The position numbers and the translations under genes were made by a program. DNA of 64,000 nt from Enoplosus armatus (lineage: Eukaryota; Chordata; Actinopteri; Centrarchiformes; Enoplosidae): NCBI RefSeq assembly GCF_043641665.1, contig NC_092181.1, forward strand, positions 13,245,463 through 13,309,462, read 5' to 3'. Of this stretch, positions 21,179 through 34,136 are shown piece by piece (within the stretch, counting starts at the first letter, position 1; each line of letters begins with the position of its first letter). A model generated the notes under the pieces. It saw only the letters and a list, made by a program, of their open reading frames with translations, did no database searches and was not told the origin of the DNA.

Positions 21179-21943
21179 TTTTTTTTTATTTCTTATTCCT
21201 TGAATCATCTTGTATCCCCCTCAGACTTTTCTTGGGACCCCCTGGAAGGAACCTCAGGAAGAGCAACAGAGGATATTTAAAATCATTCAGGATTTGCTAT
21301 AAATTTTCTCTTCTTTATTGGGCAGTGTCCACATTACAAAACCAATCAGAAGTGTTATAAATGTGAAATCTTTACTTTAACCAGGAATCTTTGCACCTTA
21401 ACTGTGAATTTTCACACGACTCCCACAATCCTCTTGTGGTACTCAGAAGGCAGAGCAACCCACAAACGTCCCAACATGGACCCAACAAAAAACTGCACTT
21501 GTTCACTGCACTCTTGCTCCTGTTAATGCACAATACATACAATAATCTCAGAACCAGCTAAACAGCTGTAGTAAAACACCAGTATGGCACATGGCCATGA
21601 ACACAGCACAGACACTGGTTCACCTGTAACAAATGTTAAATGCCAACCCAGATGGATGAAATGACTGAAGCCTCAGTTCCATTGAAACTGACAGTTTCTT
21701 GATTCTCAAGGCAATAATGTGTGTCCTACACAAACGCTTGCTAGTTGAGCAATTGTAGGCTGTCTGACCTCAGTGGTATGACCTCCCAAACACTAGTCTC
21801 TCCCAGTTTACATCTCCCAGTCTCTGTCTCTCCCTCCACATACCCCACTCACACTTAGTTACACGATGGACTGAAGGTGCTACGGCCAAAGACAAAAGAG
21901 AAGAGTAGAATCAGGAGGAATGGAAGAGACAAATACATTGTAT

Positions 21944-22440
21944 ATTAGTGCTGCAATGATTAGTTAATTAATTGATTAGTCAATTTGCATACATTTTAAT
22001 TTGTCATATTTGGTGTAAAAGCACAGGTGTTAATAACATTAATGGTGGCTCTGTCCCAGTAAGCCGGGACAGTGTGACGGTGAGCCAGCATGTACAACAC
22101 CAGGACCCTGAAACTGAAGCAGCTAAATGGAATTTAGCCATCATTCATTTTTCCTACTGGGACATGTCAAAATGTCTTCTGTGAAAAACACCTATTCTCA
22201 GGAAGGCCTTTTCCAGTATTTTCAAACATGTTAGACTAAACAATTAACTAATGATTATTTTATTCTTTTTTTTAACAAAATGTCAGAAAATAGCAAAGGA
22301 TGCCCATCACAATTTCCTAGAACCCAAGGCGACATCTTCACATGGCTTGTTTTGTACGACCAAAAGTCCAAAATCCAATGAGATTTAGTTTACGATCAAT
22401 TGAAACAAAGAATTCAGCGATGCATTCATAGAACACTGCC
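21944..22440 (-). repeat. AT-rich foldback repeat, family B, with a foreign interior
   Basis: Begins TAGTGCTGCAATGATTAGTT and AATTGATTAGTCAAT. It resumes after an unrelated 200-bp interior with CAATTAACTAATGATTATTT, AAAATGTCAGAAAATAGC, GATGCCCATCACAATTTCC and AAGTCCAAAATCCAATGAGA. The same landmarks occur in reverse order at 29185-29480, so this is a nested or composite repeat. Confidence 0.5.
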
Positions 22441-22796
22441 GGACTCACGATAGACAGTTTAAAAAATACATCTTAATAGTGTGTAAAGGAGGGTCAAGGA
22501 ACTTTTTACTAAGTCCAGCTGCCTCTCAGTCACTCAGCCTTACCGCAGACTGTCAGCATTGTTTCTTTGCACACATTCCTCTTGCCTGGTCCAAATGTAT
22601 ATTTGCCTTCGGTGTATATTTGCATGTTTATATAACAATGTATATTTGAGTAGTGGGGTGCCATGAAGGCTATATGCTGAGTGCTGGTGTAGTGACATTA
22701 GCTCTGTGGGAACAGATGGAAGAACAGTGGGGTGCCTGGAATGAAAAACTATAAGAATCATTTAGTATCACAGCTCACTGCTAGTGGATTTCTCTG

Positions 22797-22825
<29 letters not shown>
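22797..22825. repeat. (CA)n microsatellite
   Basis: Uninterrupted AC units in the palm3 first intron. Confidence 0.97.
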
Positions 22826-22827
<2 letters not shown>

Positions 22828-23439
22828 GCACAACTGACTGTATATAAGAATGAAAATGGGAATCGTAAGCACTACTACAACAAAATACCAACAGACCTTC
22901 TCCACAAACTGTTTTGGAGTTCAGCTAGATCCAAATCACAGTGTGTGTAAAGTCTTCATTATTTTCAAACTGAGCAAAATACCACAAAAGCCAAAGCATT
23001 AGCATTTCATTTTCTGAGGGCTTAAAAAGAAGGTCCCTGGAAAGACTGTGGGTGAGGCAATCTGTAAAAATCAGTGTGATCTGATAGGTAGCATTTACAT
23101 ACCACCAATGCCTGTTTTGCTCTGTATTACCTGGCATGTAGAGCATATAACATCAGAGGCGGCATACAGTAGCTAAACCAGATGAGAGGTAGATATGTTG
23201 TCTATATGCAAAGCACGTTTCAGAAATTTAAATCCTATTTCACAATACCCGACAGTATGGAATCAGGAACCAGCTTTTAAAATACAATATTCCAGCATGG
23301 ATACGGGTGCCCATGTTGTTAGAAAGGTACAGGGTTGTTGACTTTGACTTCACAAGGAGGGACAGGGGCTGCAGTGGAGCATGAAATCTGTGAACTGTCG
23401 GTCATGAAACTCTAAGTCTGTGACACAGGGCACCTTTCA

Positions 23440-23790
23440 GTCCATTTCCATCGATTAATTGGTTCATTGCTTTGTCTATAAGATGTCCAAGTAAATAGTC
23501 AAAGTGCCTGTTATAATTTCAGCCCAAAGAGATCTATTCAAATTGCTTGTTTTATTCGACAAACAGTCCAAAAGATATTCAGTTTACTGTCATGTGTGAC
23601 CAAAAAAAATTAAATTAAATAAAAAAAAAAAAAAAAAAAGGGAGCATACAATCCTCACATTTGAGAAGCTTGAACAAGCCAATGTTTGGCATTTTTGCTT
23701 GAAAAAGAAGTAAAACAAGGAATCAATTATCAAAATAGTTGTCGATTCATTTCCTGTCAATCAAATAATCTATTCATCTGGTAATGGTTG
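23440..23790 (-). repeat. AT-rich foldback repeat, family B copy 2
   Basis: Carries CGATTAATTGGTTCATTG, TTGTTTTATTCGACAAACAG, AGTCCAAAAGATATTCAGTT, CCAATGTTTGGCATTTTTGC and GTTGTCGATTCATTTCCTGT. These are the reversed counterparts of the 29185-29480 copy. An A run of 19 (23621-23639) lies inside it. Confidence 0.5.
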
Positions 23791-24088
23791 CAGCTGTAAT
23801 TTAGATGCACTTAAAGTCAAGAAGACTTGTAGAATGATCAAAGTGCAACCGCCCTCTGAATTGGCAGATTCTGTAAATACTGGCGACTGAACACACAATG
23901 TACACAGAGTTGCTAAAATAGCTTCAGGTCTGTAAGGGGTGGGGGAGGGGGCGGAGGAAGTCATTAAAAGGCCACCCAGTGACATTTTGTTTTTGTGTGA
24001 TGATGCAATTACATTGCTGTTAGACCACTGGCCACCCTGCTCCTCTGCACTTTGAAGTTTCTGCTCCATTTCTTGGAAAGACGAAGCA

Positions 24089-24107
24089 GGGGGGGGGGGG
24101 GGGGGGG
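24089..24107 (+). repeat. Poly(G) run of 19
   Basis: Nineteen consecutive G; likely to be length-variable and error-prone in sequencing. Confidence 0.95.
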
Positions 24108-27100
24108 CACGCAGAGGTAGGGTTGGAGTATCAGATTGTGTGCCCACAATTACATAGTCCTGTAAGCACATTTGAGTACGAAGATTAATAGTTTTATTAA
24201 GTTCTAATACCTGTATTAGTGACACTATGCCGGAATCATCTTTGCTTTGAAGTGCAGTTCATCTGCTTGAGGCTCGTTTACAGTGCTTCTATGTGTCCTA
24301 TTATCCTGCTTCTATTCAACATTGGTGGATTTTCAACTCTTTTGAAAAGAGTACGGCACTAGAGTTTAGCATTTAAACTGCAGAACTGAGAAGAGTGCAA
24401 CTGGACCAGATAAGAGAAGAGAAGGAGGTTTTACTTTTACATGTTTCATATTTCCAGGCCTGTGAGACAGGGAGAAACAGAAAGGGTATTCCAAGGCCAC
24501 TGCAAGTTGGAAATATCCTTCCACCCATGTGTTTGGGAACAGGATGAGTACAAATATCGCTGTCCTCCAGACGATTAGAGGCAGAACACGCAATCGCAAC
24601 AGCCCTGATCTCTGAACTTATGCATCCTCTGCTGTCGTCACTGGCCATTGCTCAGGAAGAGCATGACTTAAACAAACGGCTAACTAACTGTAAAACAAAC
24701 CTAGATAGAACTTCAATCGGAGATGGGGCAATCAAAGAGGCAATCGCTCTCTAGCTGGAGGGATGGACTGAGCGGATTGTTGTAAAGTGCTTTTTCATCA
24801 GCTATTGATTTTCAGTTGCTTTACAGACTCTGCAGCAGCAGGAATTGCATTATTGAGGTTGGATATCCTGCTTATTTACATAGAAATAAATCTGACATAC
24901 AGTGGGAGGGTGTGGGTTTGTGTGTTTATGTGCATGTGTGTGTTGTACGTACGTGTGCGTGTGTTTGTGTGTGTGGGTGGGTGGTATGGGTGGAATTTGT
25001 GTAGCTTGGATGGTGCTGCCGCAACAGCACACGGCCAAGTTCCTCTGATTGACAGTCCAGGTCGGGGGAATGAAAACACTACATTCCACTACTGTGTGTG
25101 TGTGCGAACGCGTCAGTAAAGGACAGAGGGTTAATGTGTGATATGCGTGTGCCTCCTACGTCACAGAGCTAACAGTGTAGCAGACTTCGGAGCGTGTTGA
25201 GGATTATCAAAGTCAACAACATACATCACAGATTTACTACAAGTCATTTATCAATGCTGCACTTCACACAGGCACGACAGTCCTATTTCAGCCTAACCTC
25301 TGAAGTAACAAAGAGGATCTCAAATAATGTGTGTACTTCAAAAGAATCAAAAGATGTCATGAACCTACCAATCCCATATTTATCAGGGCATTAACTTTGC
25401 AGATACGTACAGTTATCTTGCACAAATGATCACAACGGAACACGCTTGAGAGCATCAAAGGCATCACTGTGAGAGAATATCAAAAGAAATCTTCCCGGTG
25501 TTCAGTGCTTAGACTAAAGCAAGTTTAATGCACTGACAATTTGACTAAATCATGTTGAGAGAAGAGACTATAATAAAACAATAACACCTCAAAGGAGCAA
25601 ATTCCTTTGCTCTCATTTTGTCTCTGTGTTACACAGGCATAAAAAAAGGGATTGAGGGGGATCAATGGTATTCTGTCAGGTACCACACACACACATACAC
25701 ACACACAATAGAGTCTCTGTTCAGCAGGAGGTAGGCTGGCCTCAGCCTTTGCCTGGCTCTGCCCGCAGTATCCCAGTGCGGTAAGGGAACACATATACAC
25801 GCCACACACCCACAGCACTCCATCTGATCTCTATTTGGGCTGATCCAGACAGTAATGTGACATGGATGTTTGTAAGTTTAACTGTCAAGGTTGAAGGGGC
25901 TCCTAGGTTGCTTTCACGCCTACAGTTTGGTCCATGTTTGCCTCTTAGTTCTTCTCTATTGACAAATGAAAGGTGTCAAAAGGTGTAAAAATGATGTTGC
26001 ATGGACTGACAGGTAAATCGTTTATTTGGCAGTGATGGACAGCAAGTCATGCTGCACTTCAGAGGGCTTTCCAGAATCTAAACATGCCTGCATGGTTGTT
26101 TCAGGTACCAGTGAGACATGAAATATGATTCAAGTCCAGTTTGAGGAACAAATCACTGAGTTTGAAGGCGAATGAGACACCAAAACACTGGCCACATCAC
26201 AGTGCGCATGATGTGTTTGATTAAACGAGTATTAATAAAGAGTATTATGAGTCGAGACAAACGGACCTCATATAGATCCCTGCAGTCACGTGCTTACGTG
26301 TTACCATAGCTACCAAACAATTAGCATAATTATATATGTTGCTTTTTCAAATCAGCAGTTTAATTATGTACTGTCACAACATCTTCTGAGTGGTTTGCTT
26401 TGCTTTCACATTACAGACAAACTTCACCAATTAACTGGACAGAGACCAACCTTTATTTACTCACCTTTTTCTCATTTCAGATATCTAATCGGGGCACCAG
26501 TACAGTGCCTACTGACATATTCTCTACCGTCAGAACAGTTTGTGCAGCCATTATCTCATTAGCCAAACACACAGATGGTTGACATAAAGCTAAATATTGT
26601 ATATTGCTGCCTACTGCTTGATATTGCCCTCTGAGTGGTTCCCAATATGGGCAAGCTTCTGATCACTAGCCATGACCAAATCACCATCTGCCGCACACAT
26701 TTAAAATATGAAGTCTGGAAGGATTTTGGGTGAGAAAAATCCGTTCCACAGCCATTAAGATGAGCAACAGATCAAAAGTGACAGCATGGTGAAGACTTTG
26801 TAAAACGTTGTCATCCACTCATCAAATCAGCAGAGGGGCTACAGAGATTAACACGGTCATCCGGAACATACATATGCATGCTGAAGCTGAAGAATAATGT
26901 GCCATGCAGCTTGGATGAGTCATCTTGGCTCACTGAGTATGATTAACATGCAGGATTATCTATTTAATCCGGCTGTGAAGACGTCACATTGTTGCATGGA
27001 TCAAACTGTATGCATTTCCTAGAATGGCTCAGTTTTGACAGTGTCAATCAGTTAAATTAGACCTGCCTGTTACATCACGCTTAGGGAGGGGGGAGAGAAT

Positions 27101-29184
27101 TTGGCTGAACTGACCTTTCAAACCGAGAAGCATGCAAGATCATTTTTTTGGGTTTTGTTTTTCATATGGCAACAAGAATCTATGTGGTTATGTGTACAGC
27201 TCAAAAAATAATTTAAAGTGAAGTTCCCCTTTAAAAGGGAAGTACGTGAATTCAAATTTCGGGTGTTGGTTACTGTTGTTTTTGCAGTAAATTTACATTC
27301 AGTGTGTACATATTATTCAAATTGATAGTCTACAGATGGAAGGTATCGCATGTTGTACAGACTGTAAATACCCCTGAGACAAATTTGTCATTTTGAGCTA
27401 TTTCAATAAAAAAAAAACAATGCTTTGGATATATACATACACAATGAGAAATGAATACAGTTATAATCTTATATATTAAATACGATCTGCTGGAGGTTCA
27501 GATTTTACTTTGCATTTTAAAGGGGACAGTAGGGCAAGGAGGAATTGTGATATGATTTGATATGACTTATTTAACAAATGCGTTTTGTATATATTAAAGT
27601 TACACCGAACCTTGTTTTGATACCATTTATGGTGGACATTTTTTCAACAGGAGCCATTTAATGTATTTACATTCTGTAATTACCTCTCTACATAGCAGTT
27701 TTCATCATTAGTCTGCCATTCATACATGGTAAAATATTGTAAAATACCGTTACCAATATCTTTTCAATCTCATCAGCCAGACCTGGAAGGGAAAACCGTT
27801 AAAAGCACCTGGAAAGTTTTGTACGGATCATACCAACATGACAGTATTAGTAAATTGTTGGTTTACTGCCCAGCTCTACTTACAGGTATTGCACACAGTC
27901 ATGACTTGCATGACATGCTGGAGACAATGGGTTATCAACTGTCACCCTCACGCTGCAAGAATGACTTAATCACTGTGGTGAACTCTTCAATCTACAGCTT
28001 TATCTCCTCAAACATTGTGCACAGACAGTTGAGGCACGTATTAGCGTTCATGATAAGGGGAGAAACACTGGTTTTTAACCCTGAGGTGGAATTCAGAGTG
28101 TGTGTGTGTGTGTGTGTATCACACTTTGGAGAGGAGTGAAGATTACAGGCTGGCTGAGGCTTCATAGGAAACAGACACAGTTTGACTGAGGGCAGAGTTG
28201 CCCTGAGCCACTAACTGTATGTCATTATAGCCTTTTAACAATATATTTGAGTTTGGTAAAGCCAGTGTCATGTATGGCATATGCTGTATATGGAATGTCT
28301 CAAGCAGTGTTGTACCTGTATATGTAGGGAATCTCAGAAAGTTTGAAATAAGTCAAGTCTCTGTGAGATGGCATCAAAGGACGATGACATTGGAGAGAAA
28401 AAAAAGATAAGTAAAAGGTCAACACTGTGGACTTATTCATAGAGTCTCTGTTCAAACAAAACCCAGTGCAAGAACCTGGACTGACACAAGACTGAGTCCT
28501 CATGACCTCACCTGCCTTACAGCTGACTAATCATGAAGAGCAGAGAGAAAGCTTCAGAAATGAGAAAACGTTGAGGGGAGAATGAAAGAAATGAACACTG
28601 ATAAGACACAGAGACATCATATAAATGGAAAATCCTGCATGGGCCCAGAGGGTGAAATGAATGAGAGAGCACGAACTAGAGGAAGTGATGTGCAGAGGGG
28701 GACCAGAGTTAGCGACACCTGTTCTGACAAGTCCTGACAAGACACTTGAGGCTGTGATACAACATAAACATTCTGCCTGCATCTCCGCCAAAACCCAGCT
28801 CAAAAGACACACATCAAGTTCACACTGAGACACCTTACAAAACGTGTCAGGCTCCATTTTGTCTCACATGCTGACACATGCAGGAGTTTTCACAAGAACC
28901 ACGGTGTGACATTAACTTAAACCGCAATGGTGCATCTACAGTCACAACCTCGTCAATGCCATTTCTCCCAAAAGAAGAGAAGTGATTTTGCTATCAGGTC
29001 ATTAATTATTGAATATCTGCTGATACTTATCTCTATCCAATATAGTGGATACTGTTCTACATAATTGAGCTGCACAGCAAGCCCTTAGGTCAACCTTTAA
29101 AAATGCGTAAACTCAGTCGACTTTAGATATGCTTGATAAGAGAATACAACCAGCATAACCACTTGGCTTTACTGTACTATGGCG

Positions 29185-29480
29185 TTAATTATTCAAGCAA
29201 TTATTCAAGAAAATTAATTGTCACAATGACAAACATTTGCTGTTCCAGCTTCTCCACTGTGGATATATGATGCTTTTCTGTCTTTGATGGTAAAAAAACA
29301 AATAAAGACAACTGGATATCTTTGGTATTTGGACAAAACTAGCAATTTGTCACCATGGGGGCTGGGAAAATGTGATAGGTGGGATTTTCACTATTGTCTG
29401 ACATTTTATATGCTACGGAATTCATTGATTAAGCATAAAAATCATTGACAAATTAATGGATAAGGAAAATAATTGTTAGT
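29185..29480 (+). repeat. AT-rich foldback repeat, family B copy 3
   Basis: Reads AATTATTCAAGCAATTATTC, GACAAACATTTGCTGTTCCA, CTTTTCTGTCTTTGATG, TATCTTTGGTATTTGGACAA, TTCACTATTGTCTGACATTT and AAAATAATTGTTAGTTG. Opposite orientation to the copies at 21944 and 23440. Confidence 0.5.
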
Positions 29481-30148
29481 TGTCTTTTGTAAAGCGTCAC
29501 TGTGGAGCTGCTGTGACAAGATTTGGATGCAGCTCGTCCCTTTCATGAAAAAAGTGTGGTTTTCATCCAACGGTAGCAATTTAGAGGCATAGTGCACCTG
29601 CAAAATGCCACTGAAATAAAGGCAAAGCAACCTTTTTTTCAACCAAAGTGGCTCTGCCTCCTGTGCTCACTGACGCACGCTGTCAGTGTGGATCGTCATT
29701 GAAACCGTTGGCTGCAGGTTATTCGTTGGTGCTGCTCTGTGGTTTAATCACTCACCACGCTGTGCATTAGGAAGAGGTTCGACTGTGTTACTGGAAAGCA
29801 GGTTTTGACAGGTGGCAGTCCCACAGCACAATGGATTACAATAAACAAGGTGTGTGAACTGGATCTGACCAATTAATTAAAAAAATACCTTGTTTGGCGA
29901 TACTGGTCTAATAGTGCTGAAGCAGCACCTATAAACCACATGGAAACTCACTCATTGAGATACTTTTCAATGATTTGGCCTCTTTTTGATAGAACTATTT
30001 TTGCATTTCTACTAATAAGTTGTCCAACCCCTCATACACTCACATGCAGACACTTCTTGTTGTTAAGTGTTCTCTTTGCACTTTGAACAAGCGTGTGTAA
30101 GACATGTATTGGCTTGCTTCAGTGATTTCACTGTCTGTGTGCGCAGGA

Positions 30149-30151
<3 letters not shown>

Positions 30152-30208
<57 letters not shown>
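30152..30208. repeat. (GT)n microsatellite
   Basis: About 28 uninterrupted GT units, the longest dinucleotide array in the window. Confidence 0.97.
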
Positions 30209-30212
<4 letters not shown>

Positions 30213-33200
30213 AGGTTTGGAGAGGAATGCAGGACTGGCGTAATCCGGTCTCGGTTCATTTTTGCTATTGTCATGGAGTCAAAAGCCTGTAGGCCTGTGT
30301 GCCTCGGGGCCTCGTAGCTCAGTCACGATTACACACATCATCTCACATAACACAGTGCAGCCTAAATCAGAACTAAAGCACATCAGGACATCAAAGAACA
30401 ACGTAACAGATACAAATACATTCGTAGGTACATTCATTCTTAACAGATATGATTTACCCTAAAATGTCTTGCTTTGAGAAACAACAACTCATTCACTACC
30501 AGCTCACAAGACCTTGCAAAGTTAAGCCATAGATATTGTGTAAATCTAAGCGGCAAGGACGTTCAGTCACCTTGTAAATGTCTAGTCAGGCAGCGTAATG
30601 TTTAACTTCTCCTCCTTAGTCATTATCACTGTGGACAAACAAACTGAATTCCAGCCCGTCATTAAAGAAATTGGAGACAATACGCTTGTCTTTCAACCCG
30701 CAGCTGTTCACAATCTCTGAGATTATAGTTGACAAGGAGGCGATGAAGGATGAATTCACATCAAAATGACTTGTGAAACATAAATGTAGGAAATGTTTAT
30801 TGCAGCAGTGATGACACTGAGGAGTATTGATTTAAGAGACATAATGTAAACAGTATCAGTGCGATGATTTGACTTTATCTCAATGTCAGTGGGGCAGAGA
30901 TTTCTCTTCTTTAGGCAGCAAACTCAGGCTTTTGTTACCATATAAATGAGAATGCCTGTTTGATAATTTATTTAAATAAAAGTATCCTTCCTGACAAGCT
31001 CAAAGGGGTGGAAAAAAAATCATGACTGCTGCAACCTCTGATTAATATCTTGCAAAAGTACTCGAAACTCAGTTAACTTATCTCTTTGGCAATTTCTAAC
31101 GGAGTTATATTCCATTTCAACAGACCTGATGATCTCTTTATATTCACAGTTTTTATTAAAATATTTACCTCATCATTCTCAGGTTTGCCCTCTTCCTCTG
31201 CTCTTTGCTGTCTTTCATTTCTCTCTCAATTACATCTGCTCTCATCCATTTCTCCCATTCTCTCTTTAAAAAGGTGGTGTCTTTGTTAGTTTTGCAACAG
31301 CCCTGTCTGTAACTTTCTGATTTTCTATTGATTTAAAATCTTACCTTGTTAAAGTAATATCTGACAGTAATGCCAGCCTCTCACAAATTAAGTACAGAAT
31401 ACGCAGCAAAATGTGTTCATGATACATCCCCCTCTTATATATGTAAAAAACAGCAGGAACACTTAGTAAACTAACTAGTAAATTTGTCAGATGGACAACT
31501 TCATATCGAATCTTCCACGGAAGTTTTAAAGTGTCTGGGACGTTATACTTAACTGATTCAAATACCTGAAATTATTTATCTAATATAAATTTTTCACCCA
31601 TGTCCAGTTCCAAAGCCATTTGTAGCAGGGTTAAAGGTCTTGGATGGTTTCCTGGACCCAACACTGTGGGTTAACCAGGGGTCAACAGGCTGGTACAGAG
31701 GAATGCTTCCTCTCTCTCTCTCTCTACAGCAACATAATGTGTTCTTCAGGTTTTAGTTAACATACCTAAAGGTCATAAACACATCAAGTAAACTCAAGAT
31801 ACACTCCCTTGACCTGGGCAGGCAAACAATATGGCCAGAGCATCACGACTGAAAAAGGACATTCAGCATTTTACTAAATCACAGATGCAGAATGAAGCTG
31901 ACAGCAAGACTAATTTCCTGATGCAGGTGATGATGCCTGGTGTACAGCTAGAGCATGCACACTGGATTTGGATATAATACTGCATACACCGCTTAATGAA
32001 AATCAAACAAAATAGGACAGGGACTGCAAACAGTGTTCAAAGCACACTTCAGGATAACAGTGGGCATGACGCACACGTTTCTTAACCAACCCATTCACTG
32101 TCTTTAAAAATCAGTTTATCAAGGACACTATTATACATAGAAAATTGGGCTATAGCAACTTAAAACATCATACTGGTCCTTAACTAATGCAAAAGAGTGA
32201 TCCTAAACAGTCTGACAAGGCGACATCTTAATGTGGCAAGGCTTCCAAATATGGACTACTGCTCCTCCCTGGGTACTTTAATGTGTGATTGACAAATTCA
32301 TTAATGAGATTGTCAGTCTTGAGAGAATGGCACTGATAAAGCGGCAGTGCAACATGAGTTGGGATATTTTGTTGAACTGAACACCAGACAAAAAGCATGC
32401 CTGTAAGAAAAGTATGCCTGTAAGCAGCAAAAGAAATGGTTAAGAAATTTCAAGCCTCCTTTGATGATGAAAAATGTTGTTTGTACTGTATATGCGGTGT
32501 GCATTTCTGCCAGGACTGGCAGGACTCTGCTACCAAAACCACACAAACAAAGCAGGCTTGGTAAATCAGTTGATTTGATTTGTGTGGGATGTAGATCTGT
32601 CGTTGGCATTTTGAGCAATTCAGCAAAAGGTGAGTTTCTTCCAGATGAGTTGTGAATTGGCAGTGACGAGACATTCTTTTTTCCCATTTAATTGACTAGG
32701 CAAAAACATCACACATTAGCTGCAGCTTTGGAGGGACGTGTAGGACATTAGACAGCTTGCTGGCATCGCTGAATTGTGACAACACCTCCTTCTCTTCCTC
32801 TACTCCCACCGCATACATACAAACACCAAAAAACGTGGGCCTAGTTCTGCCATTCATTAATGGTTTGCTGAGTTCAATCAATTTGGTGCATGTAACATAA
32901 AGCAAATCCCATTTATCATGTGCACTCATGCTTTGCCAGCATTTAAAACACATACCCACACATCATTCAGGTAATTGTTTCCTACAGTGTGCAGCAGTGG
33001 CAATCTTCTGTAACCTCTGTGCTATGCTCTACGGCTAACCAGACATCGTAACCTAGTAACCGCAGCCATGTGGATTTGTTTTTGTGGGACATCTTGAGGT
33101 TGCATTAGTTATGTTGTCTCCTTAAATAGGATCGTAGCATGTGGATGTCCATCAGAAAAGCCAGACTAAACTATATGCTGGTTTTCTAACATTTTATTAC

Positions 33201-34101
33201 GAATTTATTTATAAGATTAGAAATCTTACCTTTATGACGGTTATAATGTCCAGTTTTTGAAACTTACTCATATTCACAAGCCTCTTAAGTGCAAGGAACA
33301 GACTGCAATCTTGGACTAGACTTAAAAAAAAAAAAAAAATTAATGAGAAAGACGTTGGTAAATTCTGGGAAGCTAAGAAGCTAAAATATTATCCTGTCAG
33401 AGGCAGCTCAGGTGTTCCTTGAAGTTATCTCCTCAGACCATTACCTTCAAAACCATAACACATTACTTAACCGTCTAATCCTTGTCTGCTTGATTAATAC
33501 ATTGTTGCTGGTGTCAAAAGAAGGGCATGTGTACTGTGTACAACAGACATAAAGTAAACGGAAGACGGTAAATGTTTTTCTATCCTCCTCCTTCTCTCAC
33601 CAACTGTCAGCCGAAATTTCTGAGAGGCTTTAAGTCAACAGATTATTGCAAATGAAAGGAACACCACGCACAGGCACACAAGCAGAATGATTTAAGCAGC
33701 GCCGTCTAAAAACCGCCTTCTGTGTCTAAATAAGACACAAAGACACAGGAAAGAAGGACGGACAAAAGGACGTGTCTGTGAAATTCAGACTATAGTTTAA
33801 ACTTGAATGTTGGGGCGTGGCTGGTATCTCAGGTATGTTAGGACTGACATGGTGACATAATGCAGGAACCTGCTGTAGGTAAGACGAGCCTTTTGTCTCA
33901 ATTTCAATGTTTCTCAATATTGAAAATGAACCCATCGCACATTACGCTAACACAGACTGCAATACTCCGAGATTAACCAATTTAAAAAGTGGCACTCCAC
34001 CTATTTAACACATGAATATCAGTTCACTCATCATTGTGAGTACAACACAGTCAGATACAACGGTTGTGTGGTTCGAGAGAAGCTTTCTAGAGTCAGAAAA
34101 C

Positions 34102-34136
34102 AACCCTGGTGATGTCACTGGGGTGTCACCAGGGTT
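34102..34136. repeat. Inverted repeat, 11-bp stem and 13-nt loop
   Basis: AACCCTGGTGA is followed by its perfect reverse complement TCACCAGGGTT. It lies in a block (about 34030-34370) that looks like a dispersed repeat. Confidence 0.8.

Noticed and set aside
23215..23262. Resemblance to the lipocalin promoter module (TTCAGAAATTTAAATCC, TTTCACAATACC)
   Set aside because: Short, AT-rich match with the distinctive GCAGAGTCCC and TTGTGAAAT parts missing.
27745..27790. Possible palm3 exon on the minus strand (LADEIEKIL then GTAACG)
   Set aside because: Weak donor, no clear acceptor, and not needed for a complete paralemmin head.
27726..28139. 137-codon plus-strand frame in the palm3 first intron
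   Set aside because: No homology and its end runs into a GT array; a chance frame.
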